From contig CP114483.1 of NCBI GenBank assembly GCA_027186245.1, forward strand, positions 1,064,001-1,128,000: DNA of 64,000 nt, in the 5' to 3' direction. The notes under the pieces were generated by a model. It was not told where the DNA came from and searched no databases. It saw nothing but the letters and a program-made list of their open reading frames with translations. Within the stretch, counting starts at the first letter, position 1, and each line of letters starts with the position of its first letter. Of this stretch, positions 21,289 to 33,369 are shown piece after piece. Position numbers and translations under genes: made by a program. The DNA is from Coriaria nepalensis (Eukaryota; Streptophyta; Magnoliopsida; Cucurbitales; Coriariaceae).

Positions 21289-23459
21289 TTAGTTTTGATC
21301 ACCATTGTTGAGCCTCAATCCGTAATTCTCCCACAAAGTCGACTCATCTGCTTGATCCCCTCCACCCATCAAGAAACGAAACGAACCATCTTGCACCAAA
21401 TTCTGATTAACTCCAGCTCCATTACCATTAGAACTAGAAGGCGAATTAGACCCACCATTGCCTTGTTGTACAACCATTCTCGAACCTTCCATCCCTTGTT
21501 CATTCATATCTCCATAAACTCCTCCTCCTCCACCTCCTTGAATACTACTATTATATAAACATGAGCTATTAAACTCATGATAATTGTTATTAGTATTGTT
21601 ATTGATGCAACAACTCCTTGAATTCTCCTTCCTTTTCCTATTTGCATTATTAGGTTTCCTCTGATAAATGTTCATGTTTAGCATTTGAGGATCACGATCA
21701 TGATCGTTACTTCCTCCATTTTGATTATGATGATGATGATGATCTAATTTCTGAAAAGCCTCCATTAAAGCAGCATCTCGAGCTTCAATCCATGCTCTTT
21801 CCTTTGCCCAAAACTTATGCTCTTTATCAATACGTACAGCCTGTTCTTTCCTCCATTCCTCTTCTCTCAACAGCCTTTCTTTCTCCTTTTGTTCAAGTGT
21901 TTTCATCAACTTCTCCAACCAAGCCTCTTGCTTCTCTATCAACTTCCTCATCTGTGAATCAATGAACTCCTTTATCTTCACCTTCCAACTTCTTCTCGAT
22001 CTTCCGATACTACCTTCTCTTTGATCAACATCATTGTCCTCGGACGAAAACGAATCAAACTCGGTCGAGTTGTTAGAGAGACTAAGGCTGTTGTTATTGT
22101 AATTCATATCATGATCATATTGTTTTTGAGAATTTGGAGTGTTAGGATTTGGGATTAGAAAATGGGTTTGATGATCGGGAAGTGAGATGTTGGTGTAGTT
22201 ACTAGAAGAATTAAGGGTTGTCGATTCTGATGATCCGTACAGGGCTTCAAGCTGACCAAAGAATCTATAGTGCTTACCGTCTTGCCTTCCAGATTTGCCT
22301 TCCTTGGTTTTCTTGTAATATTTGTACAAGTTCTCGAATTTCTCTCTACATTTCTTCCCACTCCTTTGGTATCCATGTTCCTCAGACATGATCCTGTAAC
22401 CATTAATTAATGTTTGAGAGCGAGCTAATAAACACGTGGAAATTAATTTAATTATTTAACACATGATCCAATGAAATGCTAGGTAGGCGATGATGATCAT
22501 ACATATATGTTACTGTTGACTAGTTAGATCAGTTTCAAGCTGTAGTTAAGTAAGTCCGAGCTTATCCGGATCACACATTGAGAACCAAAATCTAATTCGG
22601 CCAAAATTTCAACTTACACAAATTTGAACTAAGAAGAACCCTAATAAGTCAAAGAGGCAGAAAAAAATCTAACAAGTCGACACATTTTGAATAAATGAGC
22701 AACCACTCGGGTATAATTTACTCCTTAAAACGATAACCTAAAACCTCTCCAATCAACTAACCATTTACAAACTCATATACATTTCTGACAAGAAAAACAG
22801 TTAAATAACTTATGTATCTATAGATTTTTTTTTTCTTTTTTGAAGGGAAGGAGGAATAGGTAGTGATCATACTGATCCTGCACTTTTTAGTAGGAGGAGA
22901 ATTGTGCAATAATGAAGAAGCTAGATTGATTTCAAAAAAAGAAAAAACAAAGATACCTAGAAACTTCATCCCAAAGGGGACCCTTTTGATTAGCCTCTTT
23001 GAACTTAGGATCAAGGCGGGATCTGATCTCAAGAAGGATAAGAGTCTCTTGTCTCGGCCAACGTCCGGTTCCTCCATCACCTCCGGCTTCAACTTCAAAC
23101 CCACCACTCAGACTCGGTAAACTGCTGACATGACTAGGATTAGTAGTTGCTCTAGTGCTGCCAATGTTCGCAGCTGAATCGGAGCTAAAATCTGTAAGCC
23201 CACGAGCTATCACGTGATGATCTGTACTAACATCTTGGCTGCCGCCACCACCGGCAGCTGTCATGTTCATCATCAACTCATAGTGGTGGCCGTGGTGGTG
23301 GTTTTGGCCAGTTGCAGCTGGTTGTGATAGAATATTCCGGTTGCCGGAGTAGAGCTGATGACGATGAAGATGGTCAGTGACCGGAGCAAAGAGAGCTCTG
23401 CCGCCGTTACTAATCAGCTGCCGTATATCCCCCATGCCGTACTGATCCTCCATTTCCAT
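21289..23459 (-). CDS. PTL: PETAL LOSS-like trihelix (GT-2 family) transcription factor lacking the second trihelix
   Basis: Exons 23459-22957 and 22393-21289 join in phase (AG/G, Arg) to give 535 aa. The single intron is 563 bp. The N-terminus MEMEDQYGMGDIRQLI is PTL-like. Residues 131-225 form the first trihelix DNA-binding domain (GRWPRQETL, LWDEVSR, GYQRSGKKCREKFENLYKYY, GKHYRFF). Residues 303-380 form the charged central helix (KVKIKEFID ... EKQEAWLEKL ... FWAKERAWIEARDAALMEAF). The family C-terminus is present (LWENYGLRL). The second trihelix, expected between the central helix and the RKRKENSRSC stretch, is absent: residues 386-419 are a His/Asn-rich linker in one open frame. In Arabidopsis PTL restrains growth between sepals and shapes petal initiation. 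This copy should bind DNA with one domain. Start and splice choice are firm. Confidence 0.92.
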
Positions 23460-23720
23460 GTAGCAGCCAGCGCCCCGCCCTTTGAAAATAGGAACAAAAA
23501 GTTATCGAACGCGAGAGAGAGAAAGAGAGAGATAAAGCAGAAGAAGAAAATGGTAATAAATCATGAAAGAGAGTGAGAGAGAGAGAGAGTAGCGGCAGAC
23601 TCGGATCGTGTCGTCCACGGAAAAGGCTCGAATTTAAGCATAGGACAAAGGTCCCATGTTGATGTCTGTATCGAAGCTCTGTGTATTTGTAAAAAAGACT
23701 TGGCTTCATGACCTATTTTC
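23460..23720 (-). promoter_or_regulatory. Probable 5' leader and proximal promoter of the trihelix gene, GA-rich
   Basis: GA/GAA tracts at 23512-23590 lie just upstream of the start codon on the minus strand, a common 5' leader feature of plant developmental regulators (candidate BPC/GAGA-binding sites). The small ORFs here are artefacts of the repeat. Confidence 0.4.
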
Positions 23721-25395
23721 TTTTTCTTTTTTATTTTTCTTCTTTATTAACTTCCAGCGTGTTTGGACATGAGATTAGGACGGAACGAAACGGGAACAAG
23801 CAAAGCCACGCATACGAATCAGTGCTTCATATCATCAGTGTCCACTTCACCACATTCTAATGGATTAGAGGACACGTGGCAGTACGAGAATTGGTATCTT
23901 CTTATGTATTAAATATATTGAACCGATTATTAAATAAATAGTTAAATTAGCTTGAGTATCTCGTACGCACGTTAATGATCGTCTTAATTAATTAATGATT
24001 ATAATTTATAAGAAAATTAGTAATAATTATTATTCTTTGTCACTTTTCCTTTCCGATTTCAAATTATACATACAAGCTCGCTATAGGCTATAGGCTATAG
24101 GGCTCTAGGGTTCTAAGCTCTAGCTAGCTTGTAATCTGATCTATGATGAATGTGGAGCCCGCTTAGTGAGCCCGCTTGATGATCCATAAGAACTGTATTG
24201 AACACATGAACACCGCAAAACCCATGTGATATGAAACACCTGATCATCACCTAATCATCATTATTAGTGAAACAGTAGCACTGACATTGTATTTGTACTA
24301 GATGACATATTATATACCTATATCTGGTCTCTAGCATTAATTACGTTTATAGAGTCTTAGCTTTTCTATCGCTTTCACTTTGACTCTCGTTAGTCTCGTA
24401 TACATACGCAATTATGCATAGATAATATACAAATATCCATCAGATTTTCCTATGCATATTAAATCTAACTAATTATATCATATTATATAGCTTATTAATA
24501 TAAATTACATGTCCTTCACTTTATAATATGATTTCGTACGTAGGACTAGTAATGTATAAATCGGACAGATTAGGCTACAAATGAACGGTAAATTTAACCT
24601 TCGGCTTCAAATTCACGTACGGATTGGACTCCATTAAAGGGTAGCTCTCTCTTTCTCTCTTACTTCCAGTTTTATTTCTTTCTTCTTATTCTTTTGGATA
24701 AATAAAATTTGTATTTACTTAATAAAACATGTAATCAATGTAAATAATTAATATAATATACCTTATATGTACGGGAAAATGTTTGATGATGTGGATGGTA
24801 CGTGAGTCTACGATCAATTAGAACAGAAACTAAGTAATTACATATATTTGCCGAAAATAATAATTGAGTAATTATCAACAGAGAAAGGGACAAGTAGGAG
24901 ATGGAAGAGTAGTAGTAGTAGGAGCAGCTGTTCAGCTACTCATGAACATGTACAAGAGGATCGGTACATGGATGAGGAGGACGCGTAGGCGTTTCAGAGA
25001 GACACTGAGAGTTTGAGAGTAGAGAGTGATCAGAGATAGGTCCGGTCCGGTCCGGTCCAGTCCGGAGTATGTAGACCCCACCACCACACCGACTTAATAT
25101 CACAGAGATGGATCAGAGATTCAGACCTCTGATAACTTGCTTTTTTAGTTTTTGAAGCAGTTGCGGCCAGAAAACAGAACCACGTTCCAATCCATGCAAA
25201 TTAAATAAATAATATTTTGTTGGGAAGTTATAATAAAAACAAAAAGCATGCACGAACGGCCCATAAAGCACGCTGATCAGGTGGTGCAGGGCCCTGCCCT
25301 CTTCCACCTACACAGGCCCTCTTGCCTCTTGCTTTTTCAGCCCCTTTTAATGTCTCTCTACACACATCTACATTAGTCTTCTGCTTACGTCATAC

Positions 25396-25450
<55 letters not shown>

Positions 25451-27203
25451 GAATGAATCGACGCTTTCATCAATCAATCTCGGTGGCAGAAGATGATCGA
25501 TCATGCATGTTTGTTCTTAATGTAACTTGATGTTATAAAACCGTGTTACATGTCGTGTGACGTCATATGATTATTATTTATTTATTATTAGCTTAATAAA
25601 GTAAAAAGGGAAATTAAGAAATAATAAAACCGCGTTATAGTATGATTTTCTTTTTGTCAAAGGCCAGCTTTATTAATGAAATCTAGAGAAAAGTGGATAT
25701 ATATATATATCCTATAGATGAGGTCTATAGAGAGAAAAGTCGTATTAACAACTTGTTGGCTTTCCCATCACCTTTTTTCTTATTTTATGTCAGATTTTCC
25801 ATTTTAGATCAAGATTTGAATCTTATAAAAAACATTGTTTAGATTGCTATCAACTATTTTTCCAAACTGGAATATATATATATATATATATATACTTAAC
25901 ATATAATTAGGTAGTAAGCACTAAGCAACTTGGAATGATCCACATCTAGCTAGTGTGGGACCCATTATATTAGTAAAGCACGACAGCTTCCCAATATAGG
26001 TCTAATGCATAACAATGAAAACTAGCTGCCACCTTTTTTCTCTAATATATCATCATCATCAACAACCAAAACGCAGCACTACATATGTTAATTTGTGTCA
26101 AAATGGTAAAAGGGTTTTTGAGTTGTGTGTATAGATAGTAGTAGTACTGTATATGGTGAAGGAGGGATTCAAGTAGTGGTCGGAAAACATCAAGAGGAAA
26201 CTGATTGCCAGCCAGCAAAGGCTTAACTTTCACTAATCTGATTGTTAATAAATTAATATATAAATTAACAAATAAACACAAAAAAAAAAAGGTGTCTTAT
26301 CGTAATCTACATTTATATGGGTATGAGTTGTCAACCTTACAATTTAATCTCATAATCATGATTTGTAAGAAAGTGGCTAGCTTTGTGTTTAGGTACTTAA
26401 TTAAAGTTAATACTTTTATTATCATTATTATTATATTATTAATTTATTTTTAATAAATTAAATTTGCAGAAAAGTTTCTTTCAATAAAGTCTGTCCGTGT
26501 CTTTCTTAGACCGCGAGTTCCACCTTTTACTTCTCAATCTCTTGCTATACCTGTAATTTGTCTAATGGATGGATTGAGTTAAAGACTCCTTTTACGAAAA
26601 GAAAGAAGAAAAATGCTCAGGCCCATTGGAGTTGTAAATGAAACACACAGGTACAGACCAATCCAATCAAACAAATTTCTGTTCCATTTCCAAAGTTCGC
26701 AGTCCAATTTTACAGGCCCAATCAATCAAACAAAACATGTGGATTCCGATATTGAAAGGTGGGATAATGCTAATCCCGACGGTTTGTTTCGTGTGTGTTA
26801 GACATGATACTTACAATATGGATCCTAGAATATGGATCGGTGTTTAAATCTTATCAATGCCTCGCATTCTTTCCTATTATATATATATATACATACAAAA
26901 ATATAAAAACCAAAACCAATAGTAATAACGTTAAGGGGAACAAAAAACCAAAAAAAAAACGTTTTTGGAAATGGTTGCCAACTACATCCTACATTCTCTA
27001 CTCTCTATACTTTCTTGATTAGAAATTCATTTTTACAAATAGATTCCCCTAATAACTAACTTAAACATAGAAGTGGTTTGTCCGTTGCAAACCCCGGTAT
27101 TCCCTTCGTATCTTTGTTCAGATCAATGGGATTAATGGGACATAATGTTGGCTTAGTAAATTTCCTAGGAGCAGTACAAATCTTGTGCCAAACAGTAACT
27201 AAC

Positions 27204-27238
<35 letters not shown>

Positions 27239-27567
27239 GAATATTATTGTTAGTCTATTCAAATCCTTGATATATACATTAGACATCATGAATCTCTCCA
27301 TATGTTAAAAGCGAATCATAATTACTGCCCACAAAACCACTGTTCTTACATATAAAAAAAAGTCAGCAATATTGATTGCGGTACATATATATATATATAT
27401 CAATATGATCGATCCATCACAATTCTGGCTTACACCACAACTCTCCACACACACACACATATCACACAACTTCCAGTTCTATTCCAACTGGTTTACACTC
27501 CTCCACCATAAGCACTTCCCATCCTTCCCCTCTTCACCACAAAACCTTAAATCTCCACCACCATAAA
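23721..27567. other. Divergent intergenic region between the trihelix and DREB genes
   Basis: About 3.8 kb without a supported gene. It holds a CCGGT pentamer run (ggtccggtccggtccggtcc, about 25040-25060), an AAT trinucleotide microsatellite (about 25397-25448), TA tracts near 25697 and 25873, and a CT/TA compound repeat at 27200-27237. Both flanking genes are transcribed away from it, so it probably carries the regulatory sequence of both. Short ORFs (for example 25113-25307 minus) lack family features. Confidence 0.45.
25397..25448. repeat. AAT trinucleotide microsatellite
   Basis: A run of about 16 uninterrupted AAT/ATA/TAA units. It is a simple sequence repeat and a likely polymorphic marker. 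Confidence 0.9.
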
Positions 27568-27678
27568 ATGGAAAGCTCAGCCGACTTAAGCCTCTCACTC
27601 CACCCCCACCCACCACAAATTACTATTACTCCCTCCACAACATGTACTCTACACAATCAACCCCCGCTTCAACCATAA
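27568..27678 (+). promoter_or_regulatory. Upstream ORF overlapping the DREB start codon
   Basis: The first ATG close to the gene (27568) opens a 36-residue frame ([16 protein letters not shown]...) that ends at 27678, beyond the main start at 27642 and in a different frame. If included in the mRNA it would have to be bypassed by leaky scanning, so it could lower translation. It may alternatively mark an older N-terminus now shifted out of frame. Confidence 0.4.
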
Positions 27679-28199
27679 TTCCAGCTAATTATAGGGGAGT
27701 AAGGCGGCGGAGCAACGGAAAATGGGTGTCAGAAATCCGTGAGCCCAAAAAGCCCAATAGAATATGGTTAGGCACCTTTTCGACCCCCGAAATGGCTGCG
27801 GTGGCCTATGATGTGGCGGCACGAGCATTGAAGGGCAATGATGCCGAGCTTAACTTCCCAAACTTAGCACCTTCATTGCCCGTGCCGGAATCCACGTCAT
27901 CACGTGATATTCAGGCAGCCGCCACCTCTGCTGCCGCTGCTATGGGGTTAGCTAAGGGTGTTAGTTATAGTAATGATCCGGTTAGGGCGGGGCTGCTGAT
28001 GATAAGTGAGGAGGTTGAATCATTAATGGATGGAGAAAATAATCATATTGATGAGTATATTGATGAGGACTTGATTTTTGATATGCCGAATGTGATAATG
28101 AATATGGCAGAGGGAATGCTTCTTTCTCCTCCTCGCTTCAATGAGTATGGCTGTGCTGAAGATCATGATGCAGGTCATAGCCTTTGGAAATTCACTTGA
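27642..28199 (+). CDS. HRD: DREB-type AP2/ERF transcription factor, HARDY (ERF024)-like
   Basis: A single-exon gene of 185 aa, as usual for this family. The AP2/ERF DNA-binding domain covers residues 17-74 ([45 protein letters not shown]). A Val at the DREB-diagnostic position (WVSEIR) places it with DRE/CRT binders. After it come the group III block [12 protein letters not shown] (residues about 90-101), the acidic [24 protein letters not shown] activation-type motif and a terminal LWKF. These last motifs are those of HARDY, whose overexpression in Arabidopsis and rice raises root strength and drought tolerance. The gene is nuclear and intact. The 36-residue upstream ORF overlaps its start. 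The neighbouring DUF247 and TRM genes fit the HARDY neighbourhood in Arabidopsis. Confidence 0.93.
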   Translation: MYSTQSTPASTIIPANYRGVRRRSNGKWVSEIREPKKPNRIWLGTFSTPEMAAVAYDVAARALKGNDAELNFPNLAPSLPVPESTSSRDIQAAATSAAAAMGLAKGVSYSNDPVRAGLLMISEEVESLMDGENNHIDEYIDEDLIFDMPNVIMNMAEGMLLSPPRFNEYGCAEDHDAGHSLWKFT

Positions 28200-28673
28200 T
28201 ACATACATATATGTATGTATGTATGTATGTATGTGTATTGGAATATGAGTCAACGTTGTAATAAAATAAGACGTGGGCTGATTATAATCCACCTTGTTAC
28301 GATAATCCAACGGCTTAACAGAAATTAACACAACAACCATTTTGGGGATTAAATGAACTTTAGACAGGCAGCAAGAAATTAGATGGGAGGTTGACATAGT
28401 CAAGATACACAATAATTCAAAGGTTGACAATAGCGTTTAAACGTACGTCCAGTCGCTGTGAAGGAACAATCAAACAGAGAGAACTGGTCTTGGACTCGGC
28501 CTACAAAGCTAGGCTTGTATTGGGCCAGATTATGGATGTTGTTGGGCTTCTTGAAAATGTAGCACGGATCAGTTGGAGTTTGTTAATATTAATTCTAGGC
28601 CCAATTAGGTCATGATTGGCATGACTTATCAATTTAACACTTTCCATTCCTGGATCAGTATTTGGAGGCTAAG

Positions 28674-28728
<55 letters not shown>

Positions 28729-29400
28729 CCCTTTCTATCTTGTAATCTTATGACTTTGTCAGCTTCCATGAGAGGATAACTCTTCTGCCAGTCCATGACG
28801 ACCAGGAGTTGAGATGGAACTAACATTCGTAGCTCTCTGTCGTGCATGGATGGTTGTTGGATAATGCGTTCTAGTAGTAATTATTAATTTTAAGATTCTT
28901 ATAAAATCTGTGGAAACTTTCCATTTTAATATGAAAGATGAACAAGCTAGCACCGATCTTAAGTTTTATAATGAACACCCAACATGCATGTGTGCTTAGT
29001 TCAATATATAGCTACTGATTAGATAGTCTGACACTTGCTCCAAATCTAACGATACTAAGAAAAAATAAACTAACTTTGTCTTAACGTGCGGTAAACAACA
29101 ACTTCTACGCACGTAATCTTGAATCTCGAATTATCTCTGAAGCACGAGTGCTACGCCTTGCTGGATCATAAAATATTCGGACAGAGCAACAGCCGTGAAT
29201 AATTCCTTATTTTGTTCATGTACCGAAATCTTCATCATCCTCATAAATTAAATGGTTAAAAAATATGATACATCAAAATCATCTATATTAATATAAAAGT
29301 TTATATGGTTAATATGCAATCTGTATACGATACTGGATTGATCGAGAATTTTTTCTTTTACACAATTTTCAAAATCACTTTCATACTAAATTCTCTTACT
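28200..29400. other. 3' flank of the DREB gene, with microsatellites
   Basis: Contains a TGTA repeat (28206-28232) that may lie in the 3' UTR and a long CT run (28679-28726). No gene is supported. The minus-strand ORF at 28629-28847 is a translation of the CT repeat. Confidence 0.45.
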
Positions 29401-31700
29401 TTCGGTATACTGAGTTTAATTTTTTTCTTTACAGACCGCGCTCCCTTCTCAGATTGAGATCCTTTACTTTTATTAGACTGAATTTAATTTATTCTTTCGC
29501 AGACTGAACTCCATTTTCAAATCGAATTATTCATCTTTTTTTCCAGATTGATTTTTTCATTTTCCTTTCCAGATTGAGATCTAATATAATATAACATCTC
29601 TCGGTCTAAAGTCTGAGTTCCATGTACAGACCGAGTTCACAGTATATTAAGACAGAGACCGAGATATTACATGTCGGTCTATAGTCTCAGATCGAGATCT
29701 CACATATTGATCTGAGATGCACAGATATATAACACAAAATTTTCTAAAAAAACTTTTAACGATCATTTAGATGTATATAAATTAATCTTATAGTTATGTA
29801 AAAATGTCACACCTTAGTCTACCCAAATTGTTCGAGGAGACTGACATCACAATCTTCCAGATTGATCATCAACAAACTAGAACATGTGTGAGCATATAAA
29901 GATAACAATGTTTTTTTCTCCTTTTCTTTTTGTGAAAAAGGTTCTCTATTTTTTTCGCATCATAAAATAATTAGAATATGATTTATTTATAGATGATAAA
30001 ATTAATTTAATTTTTTTACATCATAAAATTAATTTAAACACTTTAAATTAATTAAATTGATGACTCGATTATAATATTAAATGATAAGATAATCAGTAGA
30101 TGATATTTTTGATATGGTCAAATTTTTTCAAATCTAATTTAAAATATAATATTATCTATTTAAATCATATCATATATTATTTGAATTTTAAATTGATTTC
30201 TTAAACCAATTTAAATTTGACTTACTAATCTTAACATTAAATTAATATTTCATATCAATTTAATATTATATATAATATATTTAATTCAAAATCAAATATA
30301 TTATTATTTAATATATGAATTTCGAAATTTATCATTTAAAATACATCTTTTAATTAATTAATACTAATTATTTCATAATTATAATTTGCGCTAATTTTCT
30401 TGCAAATAAGTTATTTTTCAATATTTGTCATTCTTATCATGTACAGTGTTTTATAGAGGTGACTTAGAAACCATGAACCTAAACTTCTAAGCTTCAATAA
30501 ATTAGATTATTAATTAAACTCTTTAATATAATAAATCTAATTTATTAATTATAATATTATTCCACTAAAAATATGGGATAACACTCTTGTAATTATATAA
30601 CATATTACTGAGCAATCTCTAGTAGTCCATTGATATTATCATTACATGTAATATGATCATTCAATAATTGATTCATAATTATAATTTGTCAAAATTACCA
30701 TTTTACCCCTCTATTTATCTATTTATCTTTAAGTACTATTAATCCACTAGTTAACGATCAAGAGAACCAATATACAATTTTCTATGAACAATGTTTTGAT
30801 TCTATATCTGTAAATCACGTTCCTAGTCACTTATCCTAATAAATCTTCAAAATAAAAATTAATAACCTATTTTACAAACAAACTGTAACGAGTGAATCAA
30901 AAGATCCATTTGTGATAAATAGAAGTTCATGACTACTCAAGATTCAGATTGATTTGCATATGATCGTCTATTAATATAAATAGAATTATTTATGACAAAC
31001 GATATTTTAATAAAAAAATTAATTCATATTGGGTTCTCTATATAATCCAATTATATAAAGTACTTCCACTAAGATGTCTATTTACATCAATGATCTGAAT
31101 CTAGATCCAATGCATTCACAATGTTAGCGGACCGTACTAGCAACCATCAATTAAAAATCTCATATTTTAATATGTTATATGCAATTTAATTCATTGTCTA
31201 TAATCTTAATTATCTCGTACCAATATAAGATTATAGTCACATAAATGAGTTTGAAATTTTATAATATTTATACACATAATTTAATAATAATACATTCACA
31301 ACAATTATATCGAAAAATATAATTTTTATTAATTTCATAAAACAATACTCATCACATGCTTTCATGCCTAATATCGAGAACTCAGACAAAAACATTTACT
31401 ATCTGGACTAGGAACTCGATTTAAGTTTTCACCTATAGATCGAATATCAGTTTCCAAACATTTTCCGGTCTGGATTGAAAACTCGATTTGGATTAAAAAC
31501 TCGATCTGAGTTTCTGCCTACATATATTATATCGGTCTTCAGATTTCAGATTCAGATTGAATATCAGTCTCTAGATTTTATATTCAGATTTTAGATTAAG
31601 ATCAAATATCCATGACCATCGTCATTAGTCATCAATATTCAGTGAAAATAATAGAAATTAGTCACAACTATAAAAAAATACGATTTATAAATTAATTATA
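29401..31700. repeat. AT-rich noncoding dispersed repeat, possible retroelement derivative
   Basis: No ORF in 2.3 kb. Both ends carry diverged short motifs of the form gac(c/t)gag(a/t)tc or ctcgat(c/t)tgag (29440-29730 and 31370-31620), suggesting related terminal blocks around an AT-rich core. The core (30440-31330) has the look of a long noncoding LTR or LARD-type element. Clean termini and a target duplication were not found, so the class is uncertain. Confidence 0.35.
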
Positions 31701-31998
31701 TTTCAATCCAGTTACATTTTTATCAATTTTCTTATTACATACTATTTTTCTGATGTTTAGATCAAAATAAATAGTTAAAATATTAAAAAAAATATACGCG
31801 AAGGACACAAATAAAGATTGAATTGACTCCGAAATAGCCTCACCACGTGGCATGTGGGAACGTTAGGTACTAGAACGAGAAGAGCTATGGCGAGTCGATG
31901 AGTGACATCTACCTACGAGCCAAAGAATGAGTATCGAACTATCAATCAGTCTATCTGATCAATCCATAAAAAAATTACAAAAGATGATGTTTTTAACG

Positions 31999-33369
31999 TT
32001 AAGGAGGTTTAAAGTAAGCGATAATGGTGAAGAAGGTCTGGGCCAAAGTGAGCAAGAGGAGCACGAACGCAGCAAGAGCTGAAATGAAAGACCAAGGCGT
32101 ATCGAAATACGTGTACTTAAAGCCAGCCCATTGCACGTGCCAACTGTTCTGGTAATACACATGCACGTCATTGAACAGCTTCAACAAGTAACACAAATCT
32201 ATGTCGAACGCCACGTCCTTCCCCAGCTTGTTTATGAACTGCGCCACCTCCCCGTCTGTCCCGAAATAGTTCTCTATTATGCCATGATCCGACAAATACT
32301 CCACGTCGCGTGACGTGTTCACCAAGCAATCCAGCAGTGTCGCGTAAGTCGTTATATGCTTGGAGTAGCTCTTGTGACACTGCTCGTACGCCACGCAGTT
32401 CAGCAGGAACGAGCTCATGAAATCGTCGATCGTGATTGGGGGCATGGAAAGTATCCCGTTTTTGAATTTGACGTTTAAGAAGGTCTCATCCTCGCACGGC
32501 CGGAGCTTTATTCCGGCGTGGCGGAGCTTCGATACGCAGTGGATTATGTGGGTCGGTGTGCTCGTTCGATTCGTGGGTTCTCTTCGATCGTGCGGGATGA
32601 AGCTTGATCGGAGAAGATCGAGCAAGTGGTTCGCTTTTAGGTTTCCGTGTTTTCTCATGATGTCCTCTTTCCGGGGCAACGCGTCGTTGAAGAAGTTAAG
32701 TGCCAGAGTAGCTAAAGTTGGAGAAGACGGTAAATCTTGCACGCCAGGTGCTTGTGACAAGTCGTACAAGAGCTGCAGTACGAAAAACGGGATTTGATTC
32801 TCCAAACGGAGTAAATCGCGGTAAAAGAACGGAATAATCCAAGCCATTGTGAAAATCAGGTCGTCAGATTCGGCATGAACTCGAGTAACTGCGTGGGCGA
32901 CTTTACGGAAAAGCTCGATGATGAAAACGCCGTCTAAGATCAACATTTCGACGAACTCGTCTCTGTCTAGGGGGATAATTTCGGAATAACACTCGCGGGC
33001 TTTCGGTTCGAGCGGTTGGAGGGCTTTTATGTAATTTTCTAAGGTGAAGCCGTGGGATTTCTGGGTGCGTGCGATCATGGTGGAGAGGTACCGCCATTTG
33101 AGTTCTTCGATCATCTGGAGATTGGGCTGGGCTCGGTGGAATGGTCCGATGGAGACGATGTGGGGTTTGTAGGCCGATCCGTTGACTTCGACTAGGCTAT
33201 CTGGGACTCGGAAGATGGAGCAGGTGCTTCTTCCGGCGGCTTTGCTGAGTATGCACGGTGGTTGGGACATCTTCTGAATCATCGAGGTTAGGTGGTCGGG
33301 ATTGACCGACCAGCGGATGGTGTCTATTACATGGTTGACTTGATCTTCTACTGGAACGGTTGTTTCCAT
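31999..33369 (-). CDS. DUF247 (UPF0481) protein, single exon
   Basis: 456 aa without introns, the standard size for DUF247 proteins. Family landmarks seen: VSIGPFHRAQPNLQMIEELKW near residue 70, the DGVFIIELF core near residue 145, LENQIPFFVL near residue 190, a LKFKNG/LKVKFKNG-like central block with PPITIDDF, NCVAYEQC, and DVAFDIDLCYL before the tail. A single membrane-spanning helix closes the protein (about residues 425-450, FISALAAFVLLLLTLAQTFF), ending in YFKPP. DUF247 proteins are plant-specific membrane-anchored proteins of mostly unknown role; grass members are the S and Z self-incompatibility determinants. No break is seen. The start at 33369 gives a normal N-terminal extension. Its position beside the TRM gene matches Arabidopsis At2g36430, recalled from memory. 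Confidence 0.93.
   Translation of the reverse strand: METTVPVEDQVNHVIDTIRWSVNPDHLTSMIQKMSQPPCILSKAAGRSTCSIFRVPDSLVEVNGSAYKPHIVSIGPFHRAQPNLQMIEELKWRYLSTMIARTQKSHGFTLENYIKALQPLEPKARECYSEIIPLDRDEFVEMLILDGVFIIELFRKVAHAVTRVHAESDDLIFTMAWIIPFFYRDLLRLENQIPFFVLQLLYDLSQAPGVQDLPSSPTLATLALNFFNDALPRKEDIMRKHGNLKANHLLDLLRSSFIPHDRREPTNRTSTPTHIIHCVSKLRHAGIKLRPCEDETFLNVKFKNGILSMPPITIDDFMSSFLLNCVAYEQCHKSYSKHITTYATLLDCLVNTSRDVEYLSDHGIIENYFGTDGEVAQFINKLGKDVAFDIDLCYLLKLFNDVHVYYQNSWHVQWAGFKYTYFDTPWSFISALAAFVLLLLTLAQTFFTIIAYFKPP

Noticed and set aside
25113..25307. 64-residue minus-strand ORF near the AAT microsatellite
   Set aside because: No recognisable domain and no splice partner; composition is ordinary for intergenic sequence.
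32417..32797. 126-residue plus-strand ORF
   Set aside because: Antisense to the intact DUF247 coding sequence.
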